Part shown: positions 37,122 through 46,932 of the stretch, piece after piece
How positions within the stretch are numbered: the stretch's first letter is position 1
Layout of the letters: each line of letters opens with the position of its first letter
Source of the DNA: Desulfuromonas sp.
GTDB taxonomy: Bacteria; Desulfobacterota; Desulfuromonadia; Desulfuromonadales; BM501
NCBI RefSeq assembly: GCF_002868845.1
Contig: NZ_PKUB01000020.1
Location: 1 to 64,000, forward strand
DNA: 64,000 nucleotides
Reading direction: 5' to 3'
Notes under the pieces: generated by a model
The model's input: only the letters and a program-made list of their open reading frames with translations
Database searches by the model: none
Told to the model about the DNA's origin: nothing
Program-made: the position numbers and the translations under genes

Positions 37122-38711
37122 ATGCAACCCTACTCCTCAGAAGTGGCAAAGGAAAGCTACGACGCCCTGGTCATCGGCTCCGGCCTGGGAGGCCTGACGA
37201 GCGCGGCCCTCCTCGCCAGGGCGGGGAAAAAAGTCCTGGTCCTGGAACGCCACTATGTCCCGGGCGGGTTCACCCACACCTTCTCCCAGGGAGGCTACGA
37301 GTGGGACGCCGGGGTCCATTACGTCGGCAAGTTTCACAAGCACGGAACCAACCTCCAGAGGATCTTCGACTATCTGGCCGAGGGGCGCCTGGAATGGGAT
37401 TCCATGGACAGCGTCTACGACCGGGCCATTATCGCGGGAGACGTCTACGACTTCGAGACCGGGCCCGAAAAACAGATCGAGCGCATGATCGGCTATTTCC
37501 CCGCCGAGGAAAAAGCGATCCGCGAGTACTACCGGCTTCTCGGAAAAATTGATCCCCTGGCCAGGCTGTTCTTTGCCGAGCGAGCCCTGCATCCCCGGCT
37601 GAGCCAGGTGGCAGGCATTGTCCCGAAATGGCTCTTCCGCCGATACTCCGACCGAACGACCTACGATGTCCTTCACGGCCTGACGAGCAACGAAAAGCTC
37701 ATCTCCGTCCTCTGCGCCCAGCACGGCAATTACGGCCTGCCCCCCCGAAAGAGCAGCTTTGCCGTGCACGCCCTGGTGGCCGAGCATTATCTCGACGGAG
37801 GAAGCTATCCGCGGGGAGGCTCCGCAGGCATCTACGAGGCCATCGCCCCGGTCATCGAGCAAAACGGCGGCAGGGTCGTGGTCAAAGCCGACGTTCAGGA
37901 GATCCTTCTGCACAGGGGAAAGGCCGTCTGCGTCAGGATGACCAACGGGGACGAACTGCGCGCCGCCGTGACCATCAGCAACGCCGGTGCGCGCAACACC
38001 TTCGAGCACCTTCTCCCGGCAAAGGACAACCGCCTCGGCCCGGTGCGGGACGACCTGGCCCGGGTCGGCCCATCCACCGCCATCGTCGGGGTCTACCTCG
38101 GCCTGAACGGCTCGGACCGGGAACTCGCCCTGCCCGGCTCGAACTATTGGCTCTACGACAGCTACGATATGGACGACGACTACCGACGCTTCCGCCGGGC
38201 CCCCGACAGCGACCCCTACTTCGCCTACATCTCCTTTCCCTCGAAAAGAGATTCGCAGTGGGCGGAAAAACATCCCGGCAAAGCGAGCATCCAGGTCCTC
38301 GGGATCGGTCCCTACGACTGGTTCGAACGGTGGGAGAAGAGCAGGTTGGGCGGGCGAGGGGCGGATTACGAGGCCCTCAAGGAGGAAATGAAAGAGAAGC
38401 TGCTGCAGAAGCTGTATTCGGTCCTGCCCCAGGTCAAAGGTCGGGTCGAAGTCTGCGTGGCCTCCACCCCCCTGTCGACCAGGCATTTCTCCAATTACCG
38501 GAGGGGCGAGATCTACGGCCTCGAACACACCCCGGAGCGTTTTCGCCTGAACTGGCTGCGGGCCCAGACCCCCGTAAAAAATCTTTTCTTGACCGGTCAG
38601 GACATCGTGACGGTCGGCGTCGCAGGCGCCCTTCTCTCCGGTGTGATCACCGGCTCTGCCATCCTGAAAAAAAACCTGTTGTGGCGCATCCTCAAGGGCA
38701 GGCCCATCTGA
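37122..38711 (+). CDS. Retinol-saturase / CrtI-like NAD(P)/FAD oxidoreductase
   Basis: A 529-residue flavoprotein of the phytoene desaturase and all-trans-retinol 13,14-reductase group. The FAD motif is GSGLGGLTSAALLARAG at about residues 18-34, followed by LERHYVPGGFTHTF and YEWDAGVHYVG, a layout typical of retinol saturases. The C-terminus has NLFLTGQDIVTVGVAGALLSG. Relatives saturate, desaturate or isomerise conjugated polyenes, which fits a polyene made by the upstream synthase. The ATG is 7 bp after the GMC gene, and this is the last gene of the operon. It need not be a carotenoid enzyme, since no crtB or crtE is present. Confidence 0.87.
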   Translation: MQPYSSEVAKESYDALVIGSGLGGLTSAALLARAGKKVLVLERHYVPGGFTHTFSQGGYEWDAGVHYVGKFHKHGTNLQRIFDYLAEGRLEWDSMDSVYDRAIIAGDVYDFETGPEKQIERMIGYFPAEEKAIREYYRLLGKIDPLARLFFAERALHPRLSQVAGIVPKWLFRRYSDRTTYDVLHGLTSNEKLISVLCAQHGNYGLPPRKSSFAVHALVAEHYLDGGSYPRGGSAGIYEAIAPVIEQNGGRVVVKADVQEILLHRGKAVCVRMTNGDELRAAVTISNAGARNTFEHLLPAKDNRLGPVRDDLARVGPSTAIVGVYLGLNGSDRELALPGSNYWLYDSYDMDDDYRRFRRAPDSDPYFAYISFPSKRDSQWAEKHPGKASIQVLGIGPYDWFERWEKSRLGGRGADYEALKEEMKEKLLQKLYSVLPQVKGRVEVCVASTPLSTRHFSNYRRGEIYGLEHTPERFRLNWLRAQTPVKNLFLTGQDIVTVGVAGALLSGVITGSAILKKNLLWRILKGRPI

Positions 38712-38756
38712 ACGAGACCGGCCAGGACGTAGACCGTCAACCTATTTGTCAGGCAC

Positions 38757-38785
38757 AAAAAAACGCCGTGCCCTAAGTCACGGCG
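38757..38785 (-). terminator. Terminator after the coiled-coil lipoprotein gene
   Basis: Stem CGCCGTG (38764-38770) / CACGGCG (38779-38785) with 8-nt loop; on the minus strand it is followed by seven T (A-run 38757-38763 on +). No convincing terminator for the + strand operon was seen in the 168-bp gap. Confidence 0.65.
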
Positions 38786-38879
38786 AAAAATATCGATCTG
38801 GTAACAACGCGCAGTTTAACGAAACATAGTACCGAGCATCTGCGCCCCGAATGGCGGGCAGTACGCCCTCGCCCCTGAC

Positions 38880-39764
38880 TTAGAGTTCCTCGAAGGCCTG
38901 CGGCGCCCCCGCGCCGCCGGTCATGCGCAGGATCTCCGAAACGCTCTCGGCCAACTCCCGGGCCGCCTGCTCCACCAGCTCGGTGGACTGGCGGCTTTGC
39001 GCGCTGGCCTTCTCCACCTGGTCAATGGCCTGCCGGGCCTGGTCGATGATCGCCTCGGCCTGATCTGAGACCTGCCGGGACTGGGTCTTCAGCTGCAGGA
39101 CCTGCTCTCCCACATTCCGGACCTGCCCCGCCAATCCCTGAACCTGCCCGGCCACCGCCCGGGCTTCATCCTGAACCAACGCCGCCTGCTCGGTGACCTC
39201 CCGGGCCCGGTCGCTGATGCGCGTTACCTTTTCCTGGGCCTCCCGAGCCTTCTCCCGCGCCTGCTCGGCCTGCCGGGCGATGCGCTCGACCTCCTGGGTG
39301 GTCGCCTCGGTCTGCTTACCGGCCCGGCGCATCAGTTCCGAGGCCTTGTCCACCTGGGTCCGGGCTTCCCGGGTCTGCTCCCGGGCGGCCTGCAGCAACT
39401 CCTCCCCGCCCTCGGGGGCCGCCGATTCCGGCGGAGCGACCCGGAACCGCTTCGCCTCGGATTCGACATCGCCCTCCTGTTCGGCATGAGGGGCGACAGG
39501 AGCGAGGGCCCTCAGCGGGACCATCTTTTCGACGACCTCGCCCGGGGCTGCCTCCGCCCCTTCCGAGGGAGAAGGCGCGGCCCTTTCAGCAACCGGGATC
39601 CGAGGGGCGGGGGCTTTCTTCCCGGCCGGGGGCGGCCCCGAAGTTTCGGCGGTCTTCGGCGCAGTCAGGCTGGGCTCGACCGCCGGGGCTTTGGCCTTTT
39701 CTTTCTCCCCGCAGGCGGCCAGGGACAAAGAGAGAATCGACACTAAAATCAGAACGCGCAGCAT
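38880..39764 (-). CDS. Lipoprotein with long heptad coiled coil
   Basis: A 294-residue lipoprotein. The signal ends in a lipobox, LSLAAC (Cys about 18), so the mature N-terminus is lipid-anchored. Residues about 20-135 are rich in proline, alanine and charged residues, probably an unfolded tether. Residues about 135-280 form an A/Q/E/R-rich heptad coiled coil in units of seven (TEATTQEVERIARQAEQAREK...), like apolipoprotein helices or a chemoreceptor stalk. AAGGAGG stands 8 nt before the ATG. There is no domain of known function; a structural envelope role is likely. The downstream terminator makes it the last gene of its unit. Confidence 0.8.
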   Translation of the reverse strand: MLRVLILVSILSLSLAACGEKEKAKAPAVEPSLTAPKTAETSGPPPAGKKAPAPRIPVAERAAPSPSEGAEAAPGEVVEKMVPLRALAPVAPHAEQEGDVESEAKRFRVAPPESAAPEGGEELLQAAREQTREARTQVDKASELMRRAGKQTEATTQEVERIARQAEQAREKAREAQEKVTRISDRAREVTEQAALVQDEARAVAGQVQGLAGQVRNVGEQVLQLKTQSRQVSDQAEAIIDQARQAIDQVEKASAQSRQSTELVEQAARELAESVSEILRMTGGAGAPQAFEEL

Positions 39765-39960
39765 AGATCCATCCTCCTTTTCGATATCCAACACCCTGGA
39801 AAGTCTAGCACCTTCCGGCGGGTTGTCCACACCGCTGCGAAACCGCTTCGCTCCGGCCCGCCGAGCAGCTGGCACCGCCATTCAGGGAGATTCGGGCTGC
39901 CGCAAGTGCCGCCATGCACGGGCGGAAGAACGGACACCGGATAAAAGATGGCAGGAGACG

Positions 39961-40962
39961 TTAGCGCCGCAGCTGGTATTTGCGAACCGCCCGGTTGTGC
40001 TCGCGCAGGGTGGAGGAGAAGGCATGGGTTCCGTCACCGCGGGCGACGAAGTAAAGGTACTCCGCCGGAGCCGGTTCGGCGGCGGCGCGCAGGGCGTCCT
40101 CTCCCGGGTTGGCAATCGGCCCCGGAGGCAGGCCCCGACGAAGGTAGGTATTATAGGGGGTAGGGGTGTTGAGATGCTTGCGGGTGAGGTTGCCGTCAAA
40201 ATCCTTCACCCCGTAGATCACCGTCGGGTCGGCCTGCAGGGCGATGCCCCTCTTCAGCCGGTTGTGAAAGACGGCGGAGATCAGTGGCATTTCCGCCAGG
40301 TTGCCGGCCTCCTTCTGAATAATGGAGGCAAGGGTGAGGAGCTGGTGGACGTTCAGCCCGCGCCCCGTGGCCTGGGCGACCAGCTCCGGGGAGAGGCGGC
40401 GGCGAAGCTCCCGGACCATGGCCTCGACCAGCTCCCGTTCGGGCATTCCGGCGGTCACGGTGTAGGTCTCGGGAAAGAGGTAGCCCTCGAGGGTCGGGCC
40501 GGGAAGATCGAGCCCACGGATAAAGCCCTGGTCGCCGGACAGTTCCAGAAAGGCGCGGGCCCGCCCGAAACCCTCGGCTTCGAGCTTGGCCGCGATCTCC
40601 GCAAGGGTCAGGCCCTCGGGAACGGTGAAGCGCAGCCGTCGGACATCGCCGCTGACCAGGCGGGCCAGGACCTCGCGGGGGGATGCGGGGGAGGAGAACT
40701 CGTAATTGCCGGCCTGGACCTGGCGGGCCGCCCCCTGCAGGCGGGCCAGCAGCTTCAGCCCCAGGGCGCTGTCGACAACCCCCTCTTTCTCGAGTCGGGT
40801 CGCCACCTGGTTGAAGGGCTGGCCCGGGGCGACCGTCACCAGCCGCTCCCCCGGGGGGGCCACCGGCCGAAACAAAAAAAGGCCGAAAACACCGCCCAGC
40901 AAAACGAGGGGCAGAATCACGGCCGAGATCAGGATCCAGAGAGTAATGGTACGTTTGCCCAT
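39961..40962 (-). CDS. mltG: Endolytic murein transglycosylase MltG
   Basis: A 333-residue inner-membrane protein with an N-terminal TM (about residues 7-30) and a periplasmic YceG domain. A LysM-like lead part (ERLVTVAPGQPFNQVA) is followed by the catalytic region with LEGYLFPETY and ASIIQKEAG, whose glutamate is the catalytic residue. MltG cuts nascent glycan strands and sets chain length. It ends with HAFSSTLREHNRAV, typical of the family. It lies 31 bp after plsY on the same strand. Confidence 0.94.
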   Translation of the reverse strand: MGKRTITLWILISAVILPLVLLGGVFGLFLFRPVAPPGERLVTVAPGQPFNQVATRLEKEGVVDSALGLKLLARLQGAARQVQAGNYEFSSPASPREVLARLVSGDVRRLRFTVPEGLTLAEIAAKLEAEGFGRARAFLELSGDQGFIRGLDLPGPTLEGYLFPETYTVTAGMPERELVEAMVRELRRRLSPELVAQATGRGLNVHQLLTLASIIQKEAGNLAEMPLISAVFHNRLKRGIALQADPTVIYGVKDFDGNLTRKHLNTPTPYNTYLRRGLPPGPIANPGEDALRAAAEPAPAEYLYFVARGDGTHAFSSTLREHNRAVRKYQLRR

Positions 40963-40993
40963 GAGGTCGCCCAGCGCTTACGCCAGCAGCCGT

Positions 40994-41584
40994 TCAGGCT
41001 CTGAAGCGATTTTCGGTGCCATTGAGAAGACGCTCGATATTGCCCCGGTGACGCAGAACCACCAGGGCGCTTATGATCAGGGTGGCAAGGAACAGGGGCC
41101 GGGAGCCCTCGACCAACAGGACCAGGAAAGGAATTACCGCCGCGGCGCTGATCGATCCCAGGGAGATGTAACGGAAGCGCCACAGCAGCAGAGCGAAAAG
41201 GAGAAAGGCTCCGAGTACGGACAGGGGGGAGAGAACGAGGAATATGCCAAGGGCTGTAGCCACCCCCTTGCCCCCCTTGAATCCGAGATAGACGGGGTAA
41301 CAGTGCCCCAGAAAGGCCGCCAGGGCGACGAGCCCGGTCTGGGCGTCGCCCAGGCCGAGGACCGCGGTGGCGTAGAGAACCGGCAGCACCCCCTTGAGGG
41401 CGTCCCCGGCCAGGGTCAGCACCCCGAGGCGGCGACCCGCCACCCGGTAGACATTGGTAGCGCCAATGTTGCCGCTGCCCGACTGGCGGACATCGCCTCC
41501 CCCCGCCAAACGGGTCAGCAGGACCCCGGTGGGGATGGCTCCGATAAGATAGGAGACGAGAAGAAGCAGAGTCAGTATGCCCAT
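40994..41584 (-). CDS. plsY: Glycerol-3-phosphate acyltransferase PlsY
   Basis: A 196-residue integral membrane enzyme that transfers an acyl group from acyl-phosphate to glycerol-3-phosphate, the first step of phospholipid synthesis. Five hydrophobic segments are visible. The conserved loops are present: GSGNIGATNVYR, then HCYPVYLGFKGGKGVAT and a downstream motif near RHRGNIERLLNG. Start ATG 41584 has a weak GGAAT upstream. It lies between tRNA-Pro and mltG. Confidence 0.95.
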   Translation of the reverse strand: MGILTLLLLVSYLIGAIPTGVLLTRLAGGGDVRQSGSGNIGATNVYRVAGRRLGVLTLAGDALKGVLPVLYATAVLGLGDAQTGLVALAAFLGHCYPVYLGFKGGKGVATALGIFLVLSPLSVLGAFLLFALLLWRFRYISLGSISAAAVIPFLVLLVEGSRPLFLATLIISALVVLRHRGNIERLLNGTENRFRA

Positions 41585-41601
41585 AATATTCCGGTATAAA
41601 G

Positions 41602-41625
41602 CACAAAAGCGGCCGGAGCCGCTTT
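41602..41625 (-). terminator. Terminator after tRNA-Pro
   Basis: Perfect 8-bp stem AAAGCGGC/GCCGCTTT with a 4-nt loop 17 bp downstream of the tRNA 3' end, followed on the minus strand by a short T-run (TTTTGTGC overall). Confidence 0.6.
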
Positions 41626-41641
41626 CGCCAGGAAAGAGAGA

Positions 41642-41718
41642 TGGTCGGGATGACTGGATTCGAACCAGCGGCCCCCTGCTCCCGAAGCAGGTGCGCTACC
41701 AGGCTGCGCTACATCCCG
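41642..41718 (-). tRNA. tRNA-Pro (anticodon CGG)
   Basis: A 77-nt cloverleaf on the minus strand, acceptor arm CGGGATG / CATCCCG, encoded CCA end. D arm AGCGCAGCCTGGTAGCGC, anticodon stem CTGC/GCAG around the loop TTCGGGA (anticodon CGG), T arm with GGTTCGAATCC. It decodes proline CCG. A good promoter lies at 41749-41777 and a hairpin terminator follows. Confidence 0.97.
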
Positions 41719-41748
41719 ACACTTGTCCTCTCGTAAGACCGGCCGACA

Positions 41749-41777
41749 TTTTTACCACGAGCGAGGGGAAATGGCAA
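41749..41777 (-). promoter_or_regulatory. Promoter of tRNA-Pro
   Basis: Minus strand TTGCCA (41777-41772), 17-bp spacer, TAAAAA (41754-41749), about 31 bp upstream of the tRNA 5' end. It lies in the gap after lspA. Confidence 0.55.
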
Positions 41778-41792
41778 GGGGGTTTTCCCCGT

Positions 41793-42284
41793 TCAGGGAA
41801 CCTTCTTGCGACGCTCCTCCACCCACAGGTCGACCAGCAGCAGCACGACCCCGACGGAGATCGCCGAGTCGGCGACGTTGAAGGCGGGCCAGTAGTGTTC
41901 GTACCAGTGGGCGTAGATGAAGTCGATGACCTCGCCGAGGCGCACCCGATCGATAAAGTTGCCGATGGCCCCACCGAAGATCAGGGCCAGGGCGAGATGT
42001 AGCAACTTCTGGTTGTCGCCGGTGCGGTGCAGGTACCAGAGAATGCCGATGCAGGCGACGAGGGAGACCCCGATAAAAAATGGCAGGCGCAGGGCGTTGT
42101 CGGCGAGGATGCCGAAAGCCGCCCCCTTGTTGCGCACATAGGTGATGTGGAGGAAGTTCTCCAGCACCGTCACCGACTCGTGAAGGACGAAACGGCTGTC
42201 GACGTAGAGCTTGGTGACTTGATCCAGAATCAGGACGATTGCGCTGACCCAGGCCAGGGTGCGGTAGCGGGCAGAGATCATCAT
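41793..42284 (-). CDS. lspA: Lipoprotein signal peptidase LspA
   Basis: A 163-residue inner-membrane aspartyl protease (signal peptidase II) that removes signal peptides from diacylated prolipoproteins. Four TM segments are visible. The catalytic aspartates are in GGAIGNFIDRV and FNVADSAI, and NKGAAFG is the usual conserved loop. The start is a tandem ATG (42284/42281) overlapping the ileS stop codon (TGATGATG), so translation is coupled to ileS, the common ileS-lspA pairing. Confidence 0.95.
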   Translation of the reverse strand: MMISARYRTLAWVSAIVLILDQVTKLYVDSRFVLHESVTVLENFLHITYVRNKGAAFGILADNALRLPFFIGVSLVACIGILWYLHRTGDNQKLLHLALALIFGGAIGNFIDRVRLGEVIDFIYAHWYEHYWPAFNVADSAISVGVVLLLVDLWVEERRKKVP

Positions 42285-45073
42285 CAACCAGCCAGTGCTT
42301 CGCGGCAGCTGCCGCAGACGGTGGGATGGGCATCCGACTCGCCAACGCTCGGCGAATAGTTCCAGCAGCGCTCGCACTTATCGCCGCCGGCCTTCTCGAC
42401 ACGGACCTTGAGGCCATCGACCTCCTCGCCGGCGACGGCCCCCTCCAGCCCCTCGGCGAGCTCGGCCTGGGAGACGATGCACAGGGTCGCCAACTCGTCC
42501 CGGTAGGCCTCGAGCAGCTCCCGCCACTCGCCCGCGGGGGCCTCGATAAAGACCCTGGCATCGAGGGAATGGCCGACGACTTTCTCGCCCCGGGCCAGCT
42601 CCAGGGCCTTGGAAACGTCGGAGCGCACCTTGAGCAGACGCCCGTAGCGCTCCTCGAGCCGGTCATCGAAGAGGCTCTCCACGAAGCGGGGAAAAGCGGC
42701 CAGATGTACGCTTTCCTCGCGTTCGCCGGGCAGCTCCGCCCAGATCTCGTCGGCGGTGAAGGAGAGGACCGGGGCAATCAGCCGTGTCAGGGCGTCGAGG
42801 ATCCGGTACATGGCCGTCTGGGCGCTGCGCCTCCCGAGACTCTTTTTCGGCGCGGTGTAGAGCCGGTCCTTGAGCACATCGAGGTAAAAAGCGCTCATGT
42901 CAACGGAGCAGAAGTTGTGCACGGCGTGATAGAGGACGTGGAACTCGTACTCGCCGTATGAACGCTCGACCCGCTTCACCAGGCCCTCGAGCCTGGAGAG
43001 GGCCCAGCGGTCGATCTCCAGCAGGTCGCCGTCGGGGACGCTGTCGGCGGACGGGTCGAAGTCATGGATGTTGCCGAGGATGTAGCGGGCCGTGTTGCGG
43101 ATCCGGCGGTATGCGTCGGAGAGGCGCTGCAGGATCTCCTGGCTGATGCGGATGTCGTCCCGGTAGTCCTGGGCGGCGACCCACAGGCGCAGGATCTCGA
43201 CGCCGTACTTCTTGATGACCTCCTCCGGGGCGACGACGTTCCCCGTCGACTTGGACATCTTCTTCCCCTTGCCGTCGACGACGAAGCCGTGGGTGAGGAC
43301 CGCCTTGTAGGGGGCCTGATCCCGGGTTCCGACGGAAGCGAGGAGGCTCGAGTGGAACCAGCCGCGGTGCTGGTCGCTCCCCTCGAGGTAGAGATCGGCG
43401 GGGGTGGAGAGCTCGTCGCGCTTCTCGACGACCGCGGCGTGGGAGACGCCGGAGTCGAACCAGACGTCGAGGATGTCGCTCTCCTTGGTGAAGGCGCCGT
43501 GGCCGCAGGACGGGCAGGCCGTCCCCGCCGGGAGAAGCTCCGCCGCTTCCTTCTCGTACCAGAGGTCGCTGCCGGCCTCCTCGAAGAGGTCGGCGACATG
43601 GTGCATCGTCTTGCCGTCGGCGAGGGCCTCGCCGCACTTCTCGCAGTAGAAGACGGTGATCGGAACCCCCCAGGAGCGCTGGCGGCTGATGCACCAGTCG
43701 GGGCGGTTCTCGACCATGTTGTAGATGCGGTCGTGCCCCCAGGCGGGGATCCATTTGACCCGGTCGATCTCCTCGAGGGCCTTCTCGCGCAGCGTGTTGG
43801 CCTCCATGGAGATGAACCACTGCTCGGTGGCGCGGAAGATCACCGGCTTCTTGCAGCGCCAGCAGTGGGGATAGCTGTGGGTCACCTTGCTTTCCTGGAG
43901 CAGCGCCCCGACCTCGGTCATCTTGGCGCAGACGGCGTCGTTGGCGGCGGTGATCTTCATGCCGCCGAAGAATTCGACGTCGTCCCGGTACTTGCCGTAG
44001 TCGTTGACGGGGTTGTAGATCTCCAGGCCGTACTGCAGGCCGACCTGGTAGTCCTCCTGGCCGTGGCCGGGGGCGGTGTGGACGCAGCCGGTGCCGGCCT
44101 CGAGGGTGACGTGGTCGCCGAGGACGATGAGGGAGTCGCGGTCGTAGAAGGGATGGCGGCAGGTCTGCCGCTCGAAGCCGGCGGATTTGAGGGTCGCCAT
44201 GACCCGGTAGTCGTCGATGCCGAGTTCCTTCAGCACCGTCTCGTACAGCCCCTCGGCCATCACCAGCACCTCACCGTCGGCGCCGCCGACCTCGACGCCG
44301 ACGTAGTCGAGCTCGGGGTTGAGGCAAATGCCGAGGTTGGCGGGGATCGTCCAGGGAGTCGTGGTCCAGATAACGAAGGAGACCGTCTTCCCTGCCAGGG
44401 CCGACGCCTCGGCGGGGAGGGTGCCGGCGTAGGGGAACTTGACGTAGATCGAGGGGGAGGTGTGGTCGGCGTACTCGACCTCGGCCTCGGCGAGCGCGGT
44501 GACGCAGGAGGAGCACCAGTGGATCGGCTTCTTGCCCTTGAAGAGGCCGCCCCGCTCGGCGAAGCGGGCGAGTTCCCGGGCGGTGGCCGCCTCGTAGCTG
44601 GTGTGCATGGTCAGGTAGGGGTGCTCCCAGTCGCCGAAGACCCCGAGGCGCTTGAACTCCTCGCTCTGGATGCCGACCCACTCCGCGGCGTAGGCGCGGC
44701 ATTCCTTGCGCACCTGCGCCTTGGTCATCTCCAGCTTCTTCTTGCCGAGCTTCTTGTCGACCATCAGTTCGATCGGCAGGCCGTGGCAGTCCCAGCCCGG
44801 CACGTAGGGGACGTAGAAGCCCTGCATGCGCCGGCTCTTCATGACAACGTCCTTGAGGATCTTGTTGAGGGCATGGCCGATGTGGGTGTGGCCGTTGGCG
44901 TAGGGAGGGCCGTCGTGCATGGTAAAGTTGGGGCGGTCCTGGCCGGCCTTTTCAATCTTTGCATAGAGCCCCATCTCCTCCCAGCGCTTGAGCGTCTGCG
45001 GCTCGCGCTGGGGCAGGTTGCCCCGCATGGGGAAGTCGGTCTGCGGCAGGTTGAGGGTCTCTTTGTAGTCCAT
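42284..45073 (-). CDS. ileS: Isoleucyl-tRNA synthetase
   Basis: A 929-residue class Ia synthetase that charges tRNA-Ile and edits valine. It has the HIGH-type motif GHTHIGH at about residues 62-68, a CP1 editing domain, KMSKS (about 604-608), and a C-terminal zinc-binding region with CERCWNY and CGSC. The start at 45073 ([11 protein letters not shown]) is the family's usual N-terminus; the frame continues upstream for more than 140 codons but that part is non-homologous. It overlaps lspA by 1 bp. Confidence 0.97.
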   Translation of the reverse strand: MDYKETLNLPQTDFPMRGNLPQREPQTLKRWEEMGLYAKIEKAGQDRPNFTMHDGPPYANGHTHIGHALNKILKDVVMKSRRMQGFYVPYVPGWDCHGLPIELMVDKKLGKKKLEMTKAQVRKECRAYAAEWVGIQSEEFKRLGVFGDWEHPYLTMHTSYEAATARELARFAERGGLFKGKKPIHWCSSCVTALAEAEVEYADHTSPSIYVKFPYAGTLPAEASALAGKTVSFVIWTTTPWTIPANLGICLNPELDYVGVEVGGADGEVLVMAEGLYETVLKELGIDDYRVMATLKSAGFERQTCRHPFYDRDSLIVLGDHVTLEAGTGCVHTAPGHGQEDYQVGLQYGLEIYNPVNDYGKYRDDVEFFGGMKITAANDAVCAKMTEVGALLQESKVTHSYPHCWRCKKPVIFRATEQWFISMEANTLREKALEEIDRVKWIPAWGHDRIYNMVENRPDWCISRQRSWGVPITVFYCEKCGEALADGKTMHHVADLFEEAGSDLWYEKEAAELLPAGTACPSCGHGAFTKESDILDVWFDSGVSHAAVVEKRDELSTPADLYLEGSDQHRGWFHSSLLASVGTRDQAPYKAVLTHGFVVDGKGKKMSKSTGNVVAPEEVIKKYGVEILRLWVAAQDYRDDIRISQEILQRLSDAYRRIRNTARYILGNIHDFDPSADSVPDGDLLEIDRWALSRLEGLVKRVERSYGEYEFHVLYHAVHNFCSVDMSAFYLDVLKDRLYTAPKKSLGRRSAQTAMYRILDALTRLIAPVLSFTADEIWAELPGEREESVHLAAFPRFVESLFDDRLEERYGRLLKVRSDVSKALELARGEKVVGHSLDARVFIEAPAGEWRELLEAYRDELATLCIVSQAELAEGLEGAVAGEEVDGLKVRVEKAGGDKCERCWNYSPSVGESDAHPTVCGSCREALAG

Positions 45074-45194
45074 GACAGTTCTCCGGCAGCGGCCTGGGCC
45101 AGGTGAAATCAAGCCCGGTAAGTTAGCAAAACAGCTGAATAAGTCAAGGGAAAAGGGGGGCGATCCCCGAAGAGAGGGGCCGACGCCGAAGAAC

Positions 45195-46538
45195 TCAGGG
45201 CTCGGCAGACGGCCGGCGCCGGCCGGCGTGATGCAACAGGGCGAAACCGGCCACCCCGGCAAAAATCGACGCGGCAAAGATGCCGACCTTGGCGTAAGCC
45301 ACCAGGGCCGGATCAAGATAGGCCAGGTTCGAAATGAAGAGGGACATTGTGAATCCGATTCCGCCGAGCATCCCCACCCCGAACATCGCCGTCCAGTTCG
45401 CACCGGCAGGCAGGTCGGCCACCCCCAGCCGCACCGCGAGCCAGGAGAAGAAAACGATCCCCAGGGGTTTTCCGAGCAGCAGCCCGAGCGTGACCCCAAC
45501 GGTCACCGGGTGGGACAGGGAGGCCTGCAGGTCGCCCGGAGTCAAAGTCAGCCCGGCGTTGGCCAGGGCGAAAATCGGCATCACCCCGAAGATGACCCAG
45601 TGATGCATTTCGTGCTCCATGCGCTGCAGAGGGCTCATGGCGTCGTGGCAGATGTGCTCGAGCGCGAGCAGGGTGCCGAGCTTCTCCTCGTTGTGAAAGG
45701 GGCCATCGGTGCGGCGCAGCTGCCGATAGCGCTGCAGCAGGTCTTCGGCCTTGGCCAGGAACTCCTCGTGGAAATGGCGGGGCCGGACCGGGATGGTGGC
45801 GCCGATGAGCACCCCGGCGATCGAGGCGTGCACCCCGGACTTGAGCAGGGCGATCCAGAGCGCCAGGCCGACCAGGGCGAAGTAGTTGGGGTGCTGCACT
45901 CCGAGGCGGTTGCCGATCACCAGCAACAGCAGGCAGACGGCGGCCGCGCCCAGGGCGGCGGTCGAGAGCTCGCCGGTATAGAAAAGGGCGATGACCAGCA
46001 CTGCGCCGAGGTCGTCGACGATCGCCAGGGCGGTGAGAAAGATCGCCATGGAGCGGGTGATGCGCGGCCCGAGCAGGGCGAGAATGCCGAGGGCAAAAGC
46101 GATATCGGTGGCCATGGGGATACCCCAGCCCTTGGCCTCGGGCCCCTCCGGAGCAACCAGGTGGAACAGCAGCGCCGGCACCAGCATCCCCCCGATCGCC
46201 CCGGCAATCGGCAGGGCGGCCTTGCGGACGCTGGCGAGCTCGCCGGCCAGGAACTCGCGCTTGATCTCCAGACCGACGACGAAGAAAAAGACCGCCATCA
46301 GCCCGTCGTTGATCCAGTGGTGCAGGCTCTGGGTCAGCCCGAAGCTGTCGAAACCGACGGTCAGTTCGAACTCCCAGAAGTGGTGGTAGGCATCGCTCAG
46401 GGGGGAGTTGGCCAGAAAAAGGGCGAGCGCCGTCGCCGCCATGAGGACAAACCCTCCGGAGGCCTGGCGCTTGAAGAAGTCCTCGAAGGGACGCATGAAG
46501 ACCGCAAGCTTGTAGGGCAGTTCATCGAAATTGAGCAT
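45195..46538 (-). CDS. nhaA: Na+/H+ antiporter NhaA
   Basis: A 447-residue antiporter of the NhaA family that exports Na+ in exchange for protons and supports pH homeostasis. About twelve hydrophobic segments are present. The ion-binding aspartates are in [30 protein letters not shown] is the conserved N-terminal cytoplasmic funnel and TMxLFI-like [10 protein letters not shown] lies near the C-terminus. It is somewhat longer than E. coli NhaA (388) because of an insertion around residues 245-280 and a longer N-terminus, common in this group. It starts 9 bp after a thiamine-binding protein gene. Confidence 0.95.
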   Translation of the reverse strand: MLNFDELPYKLAVFMRPFEDFFKRQASGGFVLMAATALALFLANSPLSDAYHHFWEFELTVGFDSFGLTQSLHHWINDGLMAVFFFVVGLEIKREFLAGELASVRKAALPIAGAIGGMLVPALLFHLVAPEGPEAKGWGIPMATDIAFALGILALLGPRITRSMAIFLTALAIVDDLGAVLVIALFYTGELSTAALGAAAVCLLLLVIGNRLGVQHPNYFALVGLALWIALLKSGVHASIAGVLIGATIPVRPRHFHEEFLAKAEDLLQRYRQLRRTDGPFHNEEKLGTLLALEHICHDAMSPLQRMEHEMHHWVIFGVMPIFALANAGLTLTPGDLQASLSHPVTVGVTLGLLLGKPLGIVFFSWLAVRLGVADLPAGANWTAMFGVGMLGGIGFTMSLFISNLAYLDPALVAYAKVGIFAASIFAGVAGFALLHHAGRRRPSAEP

Positions 46539-46547
46539 CGGTTTGTC

Positions 46548-46871
46548 CTAGTCCCCGGATGCGGCCTGCGGATCGAGTTTCTCCTCGACCGCCCGTACCT
46601 TGCCAGCCATGGTGTGTCCCGTCCGATCCCGGCGGTCGTCGATCTTGACCTGGGTCGAGACCCGCGCCGCACCGGCGGCGAAGGGCGCCTCGTGCATCCG
46701 GCGCAGAACCGCGAAGATGGCGTCCAGATCGCCCTCGATCACAGTCCCCATGGGGGTCAGCTGATGAGCCAGGCCGCTCGCCCTGAGAATCTCAAGGCAA
46801 CCGGCGACATAGCTGGAAACCCCCGGGGTCGACGTCCCGAGAGGGGTGATGCTGACTTCAACAATGGCCAT
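46548..46871 (-). CDS. MTH1187-family thiamine-binding protein
   Basis: A 107-residue ferredoxin-fold protein of the MTH1187/YkoF-like family, which binds thiamine or related pyrimidines and forms oligomers. The family features are visible: start AIVEVSITPLGT, then VSSYVAGCLEIL, LTPMGTVIEGDLD and VSTQVKIDDRRDR. GGGAGGGCGG precedes the ATG at 46871; the nine codons before it are not family-like. It may be cotranscribed with nhaA, without an obvious functional link. Confidence 0.88.
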   Translation of the reverse strand: MAIVEVSITPLGTSTPGVSSYVAGCLEILRASGLAHQLTPMGTVIEGDLDAIFAVLRRMHEAPFAAGAARVSTQVKIDDRRDRTGHTMAGKVRAVEEKLDPQAASGD

Positions 46872-46932
46872 ATGCCGCCCTCCCTCTTCAAAACCCAATC
46901 AAATCATATCAGACTGCCAGCCGCGTGAAACT

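Noticed and set aside
28616-38711. A true enediyne biosynthetic cluster
   Set aside because: The PKS layout matches, but the conserved E10-type thioesterase and other enediyne cassette genes are absent and the neighbours are exporter and flavoenzymes.
37122-38711. Carotenoid desaturase CrtI
   Set aside because: No phytoene synthase or GGPP synthase nearby; N-terminal motifs fit retinol-saturase-like enzymes and the gene is in the PKS operon.
45074-45499. 140-codon N-terminal extension of ileS
   Set aside because: IleS proteins begin at [11 protein letters not shown]-like sequence; the extension overlaps nhaA on the same strand in another frame.
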